Below, piece by piece: positions 43,833-53,350 of a stretch of 64,000 nt of DNA. This stretch comes from DATMNR01 sp963702765 (GTDB lineage Bacteria > Chloroflexota > Ktedonobacteria > Ktedonobacterales > Ktedonobacteraceae). The stretch is taken from assembly GCA_963702765.1 (NCBI GenBank), contig CAVPEB010000027.1, positions 215,132 to 279,131 on the forward strand, written 5' to 3'. The notes beneath the pieces were generated by a model that worked only from the letters and a program-made list of their open reading frames with translations, made no database searches and was not told the DNA's origin. The position numbers and the translations under genes are program-made. Within the stretch, counting starts at the first letter, position 1; every line of letters begins with the position of its first letter.

Positions 43833-44537
43833 TCAGAATGTCTGCTGCAAGTAAATCGAGCCTAGATTGCTTCTGAGTGTGATCGAGCCACGTGGCGGGT
43901 TACCAATCTCTCCATGGGCTTCACTGTTCATGTAATTCAAGCGTGTTACTTGCACGCCTGGAACATTCGTTGTGATGCTGCCAATGTCTGTCCTCGCGTC
44001 AACATGAAATGCTGTATGTGAGGGCAACACAACATGTACTGAGCCTGTATTTGTAACAAACTGGTAGACCCCCTGAGGATCAATAGCCCCATCGAACGAG
44101 ACTGATCCGGCATTCGTTTGCACAATCGAGCTACCACCCAATGTACTTTGTCGCACTGTAATCGAACCAGCATTGGTATGCAGTAACATTTGACCTGTAA
44201 CGGTTATGACATCGATACTTCCAGCTTTGGTCGCGAGGTTTAAATCAGAATACCAGGGGACTGTAATATTCAGGATAATCTCGGTCACCGACAAACCTGA
44301 TCCTGATCGTATTACTGTAATCGTAACACTATTGTCATCGTTGTTCTGCTCATAGTGAATCTGGGCGGGCGCCGCAGTTTCTCCAAGTAGAATCCAGTTT
44401 CGTTGTGTCGTCTGAACGCTCACCTCATTACCCTGGCTCACTCCCTTTACATGAATGCTGCCAAAATCGTCGTTGACCAGAATCCGCGGATGATCCCGCA
44501 TTGCGAAGCGACGTATCTCGTTATTGTCCATTGACAT
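43833..44537 (-). CDS. DUF4097-like beta-helix/adhesin-type protein
   Basis: A 234-residue protein; the ATG at 44537 has GGGAG upstream. It has no signal peptide or membrane helix. The sequence is a ladder of short strands with repeating N/T-x-G-S-I/V motifs (DFGSIHVKGV, KAGSIDVITVTG, TNAGSITVRQS, TNAGSVSFDG, TNTGSVHVVLP, DIGSITTNVPG, NLGSIYLQQT), the pattern of the DUF4097 putative-adhesin family. Members are thought to form right-handed beta-solenoids, and several are linked to cell-envelope stress control. Divergent from rarA with about 250 bases between. Confidence 0.8.
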   Translation of the reverse strand: MSMDNNEIRRFAMRDHPRILVNDDFGSIHVKGVSQGNEVSVQTTQRNWILLGETAAPAQIHYEQNNDDNSVTITVIRSGSGLSVTEIILNITVPWYSDLNLATKAGSIDVITVTGQMLLHTNAGSITVRQSTLGGSSIVQTNAGSVSFDGAIDPQGVYQFVTNTGSVHVVLPSHTAFHVDARTDIGSITTNVPGVQVTRLNYMNSEAHGEIGNPPRGSITLRSNLGSIYLQQTF

Positions 44538-44785
44538 CTTGCACTCCCTTTAATGAAGCATATTCATAGCCTGCACTGCGCTGTACCTATGCTAAATATC
44601 TGCTAGGATATTTCCCAGGTAAACAATAGCATTCTGAGGTCACACTCTTATCACAGAAACGCTGCTTCAAAACACATTCATGACACATTTCAGAGCCTGT
44701 TTGGCTCGTTGGCAATAGTTGTCTGAACATGATATTCTAGAAATCTACCATTGAATGCGAACGTACAAACTTAAAGAACACAAGC

Positions 44786-46182
44786 ATGCCAGATCAATCA
44801 TCACTTTTCGGATCAGACACCTCTGTAGCGGCAAAAAAGAATCTATCGACCGGGGAGCCACTTGCAGCACGCATGCGGCCCCACACACTGGACGAAATTC
44901 TCGGGCAAGAACACCTTTTAGCGCCTGGACGGGTGCTACGACGCAGTATCGAGGAGGATCGCATTCCTTCAATGATCTTATGGGGTCCTCCTGGCAGCGG
45001 TAAAACGACATTGGCTGAGGTAATTGCTCGCCTGACACATACTCATTTCGTGACGCTCAGCGCTGTGTCGGCAGGTGTGGCTGATTTGCGAAAAGTGGTG
45101 GAGGATGCAAAAAAGCTCAAACAGTTCTCCGGGCAACGCACTATCCTGTTCATCGACGAAATACATCGCTTCAACAAGGCGCAACAAGATGCCGTTCTGC
45201 CACATGTTGAGCGCGGCGTTGTCACATTGATTGGAGCAACGACCGAAAATCCAAGTTTCGAGGTGAACTCGGCTCTCCTATCACGTTCGCGCACTTTCGT
45301 ATTGAAGGGGCTGACTGAAGAACAAATAGTCATCATCCTCCGTCGCGCCCTAGAAAATAAAGAGCGCGGTTTAGGTCGCCTTGATATTGCTATCGACGAG
45401 GATGCGCTACAACAGATGGCCATTTTTGCGAATGGCGATGCTCGTACTGCGCTCAACGTACTGGAACTGGCCTCTCAGGCAGGCGTAGATGCACCTAAAG
45501 GACATGCTCCTATACATATCACGACTTTCTACGGTTGAGGAGGTAATGCAACATCGTGCATTGCTCTATGACAAAGGAGGCGACCAGCATTACGATACCA
45601 TCTCCGCACTTGCATAAGTCGCTGCGTGGCTCTGACCCGGATGCAGGACTGTACTGGTTAGCGCGCATGCTTGAAGCAGGGGAGGACCCGCTGTATATCG
45701 TACGTCGACTGATTCGCTTCGCATCTGAAGATGTCGGTATGGCTGATCCCCAGGCGCTCCTGGTGTGTGTCGCTGCACAACAGGCGGTGCATTTTGTGGG
45801 ATTACCAGAAGCAAACCTCGCACTCGCGCAAGCAGTCGTACACCTGGCAACTGCACCTAAAAGCAATGCACTCTACGAGGCATACAGCCGCGTGCAGGAA
45901 GATGTACAGCAGACCCGCAATGACCCGGTCCCTCTCTGGATACGCAATGCGCCTACACAGCTTATGAAGGACCTCGATTATGGCAAAGATTACAAGTACG
46001 CGCATGATTACTACAAAGAGATGCAGATCGAGGACCCTGATAGGCCACCTGCTAAACAGCTTCAGGAGTATTTGCCTGAGAGTATCAAAGGACGCCGTTA
46101 TTACAAGCCTGGCCACCAGGGAAAAGAGGCCAGCATCAAGGAGTGGCTAGAGAAGCGGCGTGAAAACATGAATCCTGAGTAG
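44786..46182 (+). CDS. rarA: Replication-associated recombination ATPase RarA/MgsA, two frameshifts
   Basis: Starts MPDQSSLFGSD, followed by the family opening PLAARMRPHTLDEILGQEHL. The AAA+ core is intact: Walker A LWGPPGSGKTTLAEVIARLT, Walker B ILFIDEIHRFNKAQQDAVLP, sensor 1 GATTENPSFEVN, and the arginine region LLSRSRTFVLKGL. Two inserted bases, one in the TTT run near 45521 and one G near 45613, break the frame. Removing both gives 464 codons with the C-terminal tetramer domain (SLRGSDPDAGLYWLARMLEA, ASEDVGMADPQALLVCVAAQ, YKYAHDYYKEMQ) continuous. RarA works at stalled replication forks. The high conservation of both halves argues for sequencing error or a very recent break. Confidence 0.88.
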
Positions 46183-46205
46183 ACAATTACGTCTTTAAAG
46201 TTCTT

Positions 46206-49200
46206 CTACCCATTCAGGCCAAGTCTTTTATAGGTCTCGCGCGCGCTTTCGAGTAATGCCTGACCTCGTTCTACATCTCCATCTTGTTTACGGGCAAGGT
46301 AGTAAAGTCCATACGCCTCTTCACTACGCGCAAACTCTACCACATCGTCAATTGCACGCAGGCTGGCAAGGGAGCGCTCTAAACATGGCTGTGCTTCATC
46401 AAATCTACCCTGTGCCTGCCAGATACGGCCCTGCAATCGCTCGCCTATAGCCGGCAACTGGTAATAGTGACGATCGAGCGCGAGTTGGACCGCTTGATCA
46501 AGATACGCTTGCGCTTCCTCTGGCTCATCTGCATAAAAATAGGACTTAGCTGCCTGTACAAGCAGGTAAGGATAGACCATAGAGATTTCGCCTTCAATTT
46601 TTGCTAACTGCAACGCTTCAAGAATAGCCGAAACGGCTTGCTCCCAATTGTTTTGCCAGCCAGCACATACACTACGGCTCCATAGCACCCTGGCTTGTAA
46701 ATCGGCATCGTGCAGCATGCTCCCTATAGCATAAGCTTTGTCACCCATCTGTTGTGCGTCATCCCAGCGTCCCTCCTGGATTGCCAGGAATGCCAGAACA
46801 AGATTCGCCCAACCCTGAGCGCCCACGACGCCGTGTAATTCCGCGTTCTTGAGAGCCGCATGTGCAGCTTCCTGTCCCCGAGAGATTTGGCCAAGTAACA
46901 TGTAGGCCCAGGCAGCGGAATAATTCATCATCGGTTCCCAATCGGGTTTATTTGAAGTGCGACAGAATTCAACTCCCTGCAAAGCATAGTCAAGCATGCG
47001 CTGTGGAGAATTGGTGAGAAATGCACACCACGACTTCGACCAAAACGTGACAACCGAGATAAAAGGATCATTTCCTCCAATCTCCTCATGCAGTTCATCG
47101 GCACGCTGTAATTTTTCGAGCGCTTCTGGAGCTGCCCCCATAACAGTCGCTGCCAGACCCCATTCAGCATAGGCTTTTGCAAATATAGCAGTCTGATCAG
47201 GCTGTGTTGCAATGCTTTCAAGAGCAAATTGGATATATTTGATGGACTCCAACTCTCGTCCCTGCCAGTGGCAAATGAACGACAGATCAAGGTACGTCTC
47301 GGCTTGTTTTACATCGTCTCCAAGATCTCGCCATAAAGCGCACGCTGCCAGACCCGCCTGCATAGCGCTCTCCAATTGTCCGGTATAGAGATAAATGTTG
47401 GCTAACTGTCCTAACAAAGTGGCGCGACGGGGGCGCTCTTCATCGCCAATTAAGAGATCAAGCGCGGTTTTAACATAATTTCCAGCGTCTACAAAAGCAT
47501 AGACGTTTCTCGCGTGAAGCGCTGCCTTCAACAAGTAATCAACCGCCTTTGTAAAATCCTCAGCCATCTGGTAGTGGTATCCCAACTGGCTGTAGTAAGG
47601 TTGAAGCTGGGAAGTATAATACGATTCGATTGCCTGGGCCGCCTGGCGGTGTAATGTGCGCCGGCGGAGAGGATTTAACCACTGGTACAGAACTTCACGA
47701 ATTTTGTCATGCGTAAATGCAAGATCTATATCCTGTCCATAATATCCAACTGCATCAATTCCAATAGCATTAGTGCTATTCAACGAAGAAAGGATTTGAA
47801 TCTGAATTGCGTTATCAATATGTTCAGCAATGACTTCCTCTGAAAGATTGCGCGCCTTACAGAGCAGAGCAGAGCTAAATTGACGTCCCAGTACAGCAGC
47901 GAGAGTGAGCGTGGCACGACATTCAGGCGAGAGATTGACGAGGCGACGTTCAATCAACAGTCGCACACTCTGGGGTATCTCTAACTCGGTTATCTTGACA
48001 GTACTTTGCCAGCGCTCCCCTGTCCAAACGATCTTACCCTCGATGACGAGCGATCTGACAGCTTCACCTATGAAAAAGGGATTTCCCTCTGTATGCCGAT
48101 ATATCTCTGCAGCAAAAATAGGGGTGACAGGTTGCCTTGCCATATTAATCAAGAGTTGCTGTACCTCTTCTTCTGAGAGGCGTTGTAAACGTAATTCCTC
48201 GCCCACTCCGTTCCGTTGCAAAGAAGCAATCAAACCACGCAAAGGATGAGTCTCATATACTTCACCTGCACGGTAGAGAAGCATATAAAACGGCAGCGAA
48301 TTGTTTTTAGCAGTCCCGCTAACGCTCTCGAAAGGACTGACTCCTCCCTGTACCGTCAAAAAGTTCAGTAACTGCAATGTAGCGGCATCAGCCCACTGCA
48401 GATCATCCAGCACCAGAATAAATGGACGTTCAACCGCCAGCATGTTGAAATAGCGGGCAACAGCATTATAGAGATTTCGGCGTTCAGGTTCTGGTCCAAG
48501 TGGTTCTGGTTCTGGTAATTCTGGCAACTTGAGGCGAATTTCTGGAACAATCTTCGCCAGATCGGATGCACTGGTTCCCAACATGGAGCGCAACTTCTCA
48601 GGACTGCACGTCCGCGCGTGAGTATTGATAGCATCAACAATTGGTTGATAGGGAAGCTGCCCGCTCATTTCGTAGCAATAACCCCAGAGAATGGTTGCTT
48701 GCTGCGATTCTTCGCACCAATGAGTAAAATCTTGAGCAATGCGCGTTTTACCAATACCTGGTTCTCCGCTGATAAACACAACTCGACGCTGCCCATTCTG
48801 TACCTGTTTAAAGGCACGCCGCATCAAAGAGATTTCCTCTTCGCGTCCTACCAATTCAGCCTGTAAGATACGCTCGGGATCCAATGGGGATGGAACTATC
48901 AACTCGTCGATTTTCTCGTCTAAACGAAGCTCACCTGTACTCTCCTCCAGCAGTTTGTCATTGGCTATCTCTGTTGCCAAAGCCGTTTTCTCATGAGTTA
49001 TGGTCATTATTGCGGCATGCTTCTCTTCAAGCCTCGATTCCCACAGATCAATAGAAACCTGACCTGTCTGGATCTGGCGATACAGTTCATTGGTTTCAGG
49101 CAACGGAGAGGCGTGAAGCTCTTCCTTTAATGTTCTACGTAACAACACATACTGATTGAGCGCTTCGCTGCGTCGACCCATGCGCGCATACACGAGCATC

Positions 49201-49867
49201 AGTTGACGATGTGTTTGCTCATCGGCAGGGTTACTTTCGAGTAATTCAAGCAAGTATTCAGATGCTCGAACGCCGTTGCCAATCATCAGAGCCAGATTCA
49301 GCGCCGTTCTCCAATAACCAGCATATGGACACGACGCAGGCGATCGCGCCTGCGTTGTGTCCAATCTTCATACAGATCCTCAGGTAAAAAGTCTCCATGG
49401 TAGAGAGCTAACACAGCATCAAACTCTTCGAGTAATGTTTGAATGTTATTTTCTGATTCTTTGTCCTTGCGACTTCGCATCTGAGCCTGTAGCTTTTTGG
49501 TAGAAGATTCAAAAATGTCGGCGTCGATTTTCAAACTTTCTGGGATGAGCAAGAGGGTATCATGTTCGAGCTGGATATAGCCCGAAGAGCTTCCTTTGCC
49601 TGATGGTAGATCAGGTTCTAAAGCTCTGCGTAATAAATAGAGCGTTTTACCAAAGGAATTAGCAGCCTGTTCAAGGGAAGACATCGGCCAGAGGATTTCC
49701 TGCACTTGCTCACGATGAAGGCGGTGTTGTTCTACTGAAAGTAAGAGTTTGAAGAGTTCGACAACTTTACGACGATTCCAATACCCACCCGTGAGTTGCT
49801 CTTGATTGCGGCGTATCTCAAACCGACCAAGTGTAGATACCTCTAGAGTTGTGGTTATGTTTAGCAT
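46206..49867 (-). CDS. BTAD/SARP-type ATPase-TPR transcriptional regulator, one frameshift
   Basis: The ATG at 49867 has GAGGAG upstream; a missing T near 49310 separates the first 185 codons from the rest, and the corrected length is 1220 residues. Order: OmpR/PhoB-type winged helix (STLGRFEIRRNQEQLTGGYW, RRKVVELFKLLLSVEQHRLH), BTAD helical domain (DWTQRRRDRLRRVH, NPADEQTHRQLMLVYARMGR), AAA/NB-ARC ATPase (ISGEPGIGKTRIAQDF, FILVLDDLQWADAATLQLLN), then about 600 residues of TPR-like helices. This is the large MalT/AfsR-like regulator layout. The signal bound by the TPR part is unknown. The longer frame to 49969 adds an unusual Cys-rich N-terminus; see findings. It converges with rarA (24 bases apart). 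Confidence 0.85.
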
Positions 49868-50200
49868 GCCCGACTCCTCTCCATTGAAGAGTCGCTTACG
49901 TTCACAATTTTTGCATAATCCATCACGGTAACCCTCCTTCATCCAACAGCTACACCAAAAACAACGCATCTACATATTCTTTTTGATCTCCAAAGAATGT
50001 CGTCCATTTGTCTATCAAATGTGCTCATTTTATCAATACATATAATTATCAGACTCAGCAACTTATGTGTCAATAGTGTCGGTAGAATTGCGGTAATCCA
50101 GCGGTAATCGATGGGCAATGTACAGGTAATACTCTCCAAATATACTTACAAATAAAGAGATGTAAAAAAGATTCATCTAAATTGCAAGGAGAAAATTGAC

Positions 50201-50948
50201 ATGACGGTTATGACGCTTGAAGCCCCATCGGTATTTGTATTGACGCCTAAAACCACAACTTCGGAGGATGAAATAACTCCTTTCTCCCAGAATCCTTTCA
50301 AAAGTTGGGGAGCCTCCTTGCAGAACACGTTGCGTACAGCAACAACGCAAGCAGCAGAAGCGCAGGTTTTGGTAAAGCCTGTACCAACGGATGAACAACT
50401 TATTTCAGCAATTTGCTAAAGGTGAGGAATCAGCTATTGAAACACTCTACGAACGGTATCATCACTATGCTTATGCCCTTGCTTACCGTATTCTGCATGA
50501 TCCATTAGCCTCAGAAGATATCGTGCAAGATGCATTCCTCTCCATCTGGCGCAAAGCATCCTCGTATCAGGCGCAAAATGGAAGTGTGCAAAGCTGGATT
50601 CAGGCGATTGTCCGTCATAGGGCAATTGATAAAATACGTGCCTCGGCTCATCGCGATTACCAATGGACACCATTACAAGCCGATAATGAGCAAGATCCTC
50701 CAAGTGAAGAGCCTGATGTATGGGAACTGGCCTGGCAGAGCGAGCAGCATAGAATCATTCACGAGGTTATGGAACAAATCCCGGGCGAACAGCGCATGGT
50801 GATAGAACTTGCTTACTTTGGTGGTTTAACTCACGTAGAAATTTCGGAGCAATACCAAATTCCGCTGGGTACTGTGAAAGGCCGCATGCGTCTGGGTCTG
50901 CAAAAAATGAAAGCTCTCCTTGCAGAACGAGGGTTAGGAGTCATATGA
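50201..50948 (+). CDS. ECF-type RNA polymerase sigma factor, one frameshift
   Basis: The ATG at 50201 has AAGGAG upstream. One extra A near 50412 breaks the frame; without it the protein has 248 residues. After an N-terminal extension of about 60 residues rich in Thr/Pro, sigma region 2 reads AKGEESAIETLYERYHHYAY, then LASEDIVQDAFLSIWRKA and WIQAIVRHRAIDKIRA. Region 4 reads IPGEQRMVIELAYFGGLTHV, then PLGTVKGRMRLGLQKMKALL. No anti-sigma gene follows. The membrane protein at 51221 is a possible partner by position only. It is divergent from the BTAD regulator. Confidence 0.85.
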
Positions 50949-51073
50949 TATAGCTGGGATTTCGCATTGACTGCATAAAAGCAAATATGAGAATAAGGTA
51001 ACCGATTGTCCTATTTTAACGCGAAATTAAACATATTGACCCGTTATGATATGATATGACAACGGTATTTTAA

Positions 51074-51098
51074 GGGCGCCGCCGTTGCGCCCATTTTG
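51074..51098 (+). terminator. Putative terminator after the sigma factor
   Basis: Stem GGGCGC / GCGCCC with loop CGCCGTT, followed by ATTTTGT. It lies 125 bases after the sigma-factor stop and 120 bases before the next gene. Confidence 0.5.
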
Positions 51099-51220
51099 TC
51101 GTGATCGCTCTCTATTTTAATTTCGAAGAGAATGCCTAGTCAATCAGACAACTACAGTCAAGAGCCGAGAAATTGCGGACTCTTTGTACTCCATGTAGCT
51201 CCACTAGAAAGGGAGAGTGA

Positions 51221-52033
51221 ATGACCGGCAACAGCAGGCAATTTCAACCAAGGAAATTGAACGAGACAAACAACAGTGATCATTCTCCACTTATCTTCTC
51301 ACCTTCGTCCAGCAGGCGTGATGATGAATGGGTAGAGGATGAATTACTCGCCGAGGATGATCCCCTGGCTTCGAATCCTCCGCGCACACCGACCAGCGCC
51401 TTGCGTTGGAATACAACCTCTACCGGGCGACGAGCCACAGGATCACGCGATGTCTCTATTGATACGACGCGCCAGCAAGTTCCAGTGCCATCACGTAGAA
51501 CTACTGATTTCTATTATCCAACAACCGACCCGGTTCACGCTCGTTATGGACGCAATAAGGTATACAATTCAGGTTCGCCCTCTTTACCAGCACAAAAAGG
51601 GGAGCACAAAAAGGTTCACTGGTTGCTCTATGTTGGTGTAGGCATGATTGCAGCGCTCGCATTGTGGGTAACTGCCTCCACATTGCTTGCCTGGGGAACT
51701 GAAAAATATAACGATCTGATATATGGCAACCCACGTATTTTTCAAACAGACTATGCAGTCGGCCATAATCACGATAGCCTGGCTCATCCAAGCCATTTTA
51801 TCGCCCTCAATTTGCACGGGCAGGTCATTATTGTCGAATTACCCGCAGGTGATCCTACAAAATCGATCGATTATATTGGACCTGCGCTGATAGCGGTAGG
51901 TGACGAGAAGATACCGATCACGCTTACTTTCAGCGACGTCAACAATGATCACAAGGTGGATATGATCGTTCATATTCAGGACAAAGAGGTACACTTCTGT
52001 AACAATGGCACCAAGTTTACTGCCTGCCATTGA
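51221..52033 (+). CDS. Single-pass membrane protein with extracellular repeat-like domain
   Basis: A 270-residue protein with AAAGGGAGAG upstream of the ATG. Residues 1-130 are polar and disordered-looking (acidic EDELLAEDDPLASNPP, then Arg/Thr-rich). One transmembrane helix follows (VHWLLYVGVGMIAALALWVT). The outer part of about 115 residues ends with TFSDVNNDHKVDMIVHIQDK, a DxNxDxxxD calcium-loop-like strand of the kind seen in FG-GAP/VCBS repeats. No family assigned. It converges with the cytochrome b gene, leaving one base between stops. Confidence 0.65.
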   Translation: MTGNSRQFQPRKLNETNNSDHSPLIFSPSSSRRDDEWVEDELLAEDDPLASNPPRTPTSALRWNTTSTGRRATGSRDVSIDTTRQQVPVPSRRTTDFYYPTTDPVHARYGRNKVYNSGSPSLPAQKGEHKKVHWLLYVGVGMIAALALWVTASTLLAWGTEKYNDLIYGNPRIFQTDYAVGHNHDSLAHPSHFIALNLHGQVIIVELPAGDPTKSIDYIGPALIAVGDEKIPITLTFSDVNNDHKVDMIVHIQDKEVHFCNNGTKFTACH

Positions 52034-52034
52034 T

Positions 52035-53042
52035 TTACCTGTGCAAGAGAACCGGTAAAAGCAACTGACCTGCATACACAAGATGCCAGATGGTGAGACC
52101 AAGCGTCAGCACAGCAAGCAAAATATGGAATTTTCGCCAGTAACGGATGATATAGCGATAAAAGAGTTCTCGCTGCATTGCTTGCTCAACTTCCTGTAGC
52201 TCGGAGATGTGTTCTTGCGCACCAGGCATAAGCGCTCCTGGACGCGCAAGTTCGCTCTTCCTATCGGGGACGAAGCGGTAATGATTAGCTTCGAGGCTCA
52301 GTTCCTGGGGAGTTGCTTCAAGTGAGATGTAGGCTAAATCCCATGGAGTTTGTAATGCCTGATCTTTGTGTATAAAAGAGAAATCGCTTGAAACCGGGCC
52401 GGATAATGAAACCAACGACGTAGAGGCATCCTGCGATTTTCCATCGGGCACAACGGCAAAGCTATGCAAATCCTGAGTGTTATGCACCACAATGGCCTGG
52501 AGCTTTTGGGAAATCGTCTCAATGCGGTCGTCACCCATTACCGTCAAAGCTTTATGAACCTCGCCCGTAATCATTCGTGGAGCCATGCGATCCAGGAAAC
52601 GCCCGATTATGCCGCTGAGAGCAAGAGCAATCATGCCATACAATGCATACGTGCCAGTGCGCGGATTAAAATTACCGAACGAGTGAAGGAAGAGGAACAC
52701 CAGCCCCAGCACACCAAAACAAATATGCCAGTTTAAGGACCTGTGAAGCTGGCCTACGATTTTCTTCTTATGAGAACGACGTTTAAGGCTATAGAGACAG
52801 GCAGCCATGAGCAGGAAGAGCGTGCCAATGATAGCATATGAATATCCAGCAATGCTATCGGGAGAAGCGTCGTTACTATGTTGAATGTACCAGACATAGG
52901 AAACTACACCAACCGCAATGCCAAGAAAGATAACCACAAAACGCATATACCACGAGTCTCCTCCAACAAAGAAGAGCCAGTTATAGCCTGTTTCGCCGTT
53001 GTTTCGTTCACGTTGATTGATTGCAGCCACTATTCTCCCCAT
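52035..53042 (-). CDS. Diheme cytochrome b-like membrane protein
   Basis: A 335-residue protein with five predicted helices. Two of them carry His-X13-His pairs: SLNWHICFGVLGLVFLFLHS (first pair) and the C-terminal FHILLAVLTLGLTIWHLVYA (second pair). HX13H on two helices is the classical axial-ligand spacing for two b-type hemes across a membrane. A further GQLHRSLNW histidine precedes the first. A soluble loop of about 150 residues (TVMGDDRIETISQKLQAIVV and on) separates the pairs. The start is the ATG at 53042, overlapping the ferredoxin stop; a GTG at 53030 with GGGGAG upstream is an alternative. It is the last gene of the FAD-ferredoxin-cytochrome operon and probably passes electrons to or from the quinone pool. 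Confidence 0.75.
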   Translation of the reverse strand: MGRIVAAINQRERNNGETGYNWLFFVGGDSWYMRFVVIFLGIAVGVVSYVWYIQHSNDASPDSIAGYSYAIIGTLFLLMAACLYSLKRRSHKKKIVGQLHRSLNWHICFGVLGLVFLFLHSFGNFNPRTGTYALYGMIALALSGIIGRFLDRMAPRMITGEVHKALTVMGDDRIETISQKLQAIVVHNTQDLHSFAVVPDGKSQDASTSLVSLSGPVSSDFSFIHKDQALQTPWDLAYISLEATPQELSLEANHYRFVPDRKSELARPGALMPGAQEHISELQEVEQAMQRELFYRYIIRYWRKFHILLAVLTLGLTIWHLVYAGQLLLPVLLHR

Positions 53043-53350
53043 CCAGAGCGCAACATGCGCACTTTGAGCCACATCATCATAGCGTCGCGATGCAATCCCA
53101 CCGGACATGGAGCAACACACGCGCCGCACTGGTAGCAAGCTCGAGCAAACCGAGCCACCGGTACAGAAATGGGGCCTGAGAGCGTTTCACGGTTCAGTAC
53201 ATCGATAGTGATTGAGTCAGTAACAGCAGGACAGGCAAGAAGACATTCATTGCAACCAATGCAGGCATGAAGCTCTTGCGCTACCTGAGGCACAGTTTTA
53301 TGTAGCATCACCGTGCTACTTGCTCGTGTCCTGAAACCCGTTTTCAGCAT
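53030..53350 (-). CDS. Ferredoxin with two [4Fe-4S] clusters
   Basis: A 106-residue protein whose ATG abuts the stop of the flavoprotein gene (TAA-ATG). Two classical cluster motifs: CIGCNECLLACPAVTD and CYQCGACVAPCPVGLHRDAM, each CxxCxxCxxxCP. The spacing of about 50 residues between motifs resembles the HdrC / GlpC / SdhB-type iron-sulfur subunits that link a flavoprotein to a membrane cytochrome. It is in tight translational coupling with both neighbours, so the three products probably form one complex. Confidence 0.9.
   Translation of the reverse strand: MLKTGFRTRASSTVMLHKTVPQVAQELHACIGCNECLLACPAVTDSITIDVLNRETLSGPISVPVARFARACYQCGACVAPCPVGLHRDAMMMWLKVRMLRSGWGE

Noticed and set aside
44786..46182. 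Programmed frameshifting in rarA, and likewise in the sigma factor gene
   Set aside because: Two breaks occur in rarA, neither at a recognisable slippery heptamer with a following structure, and homologues are not known to use frameshifting; error or recent mutation is simpler.
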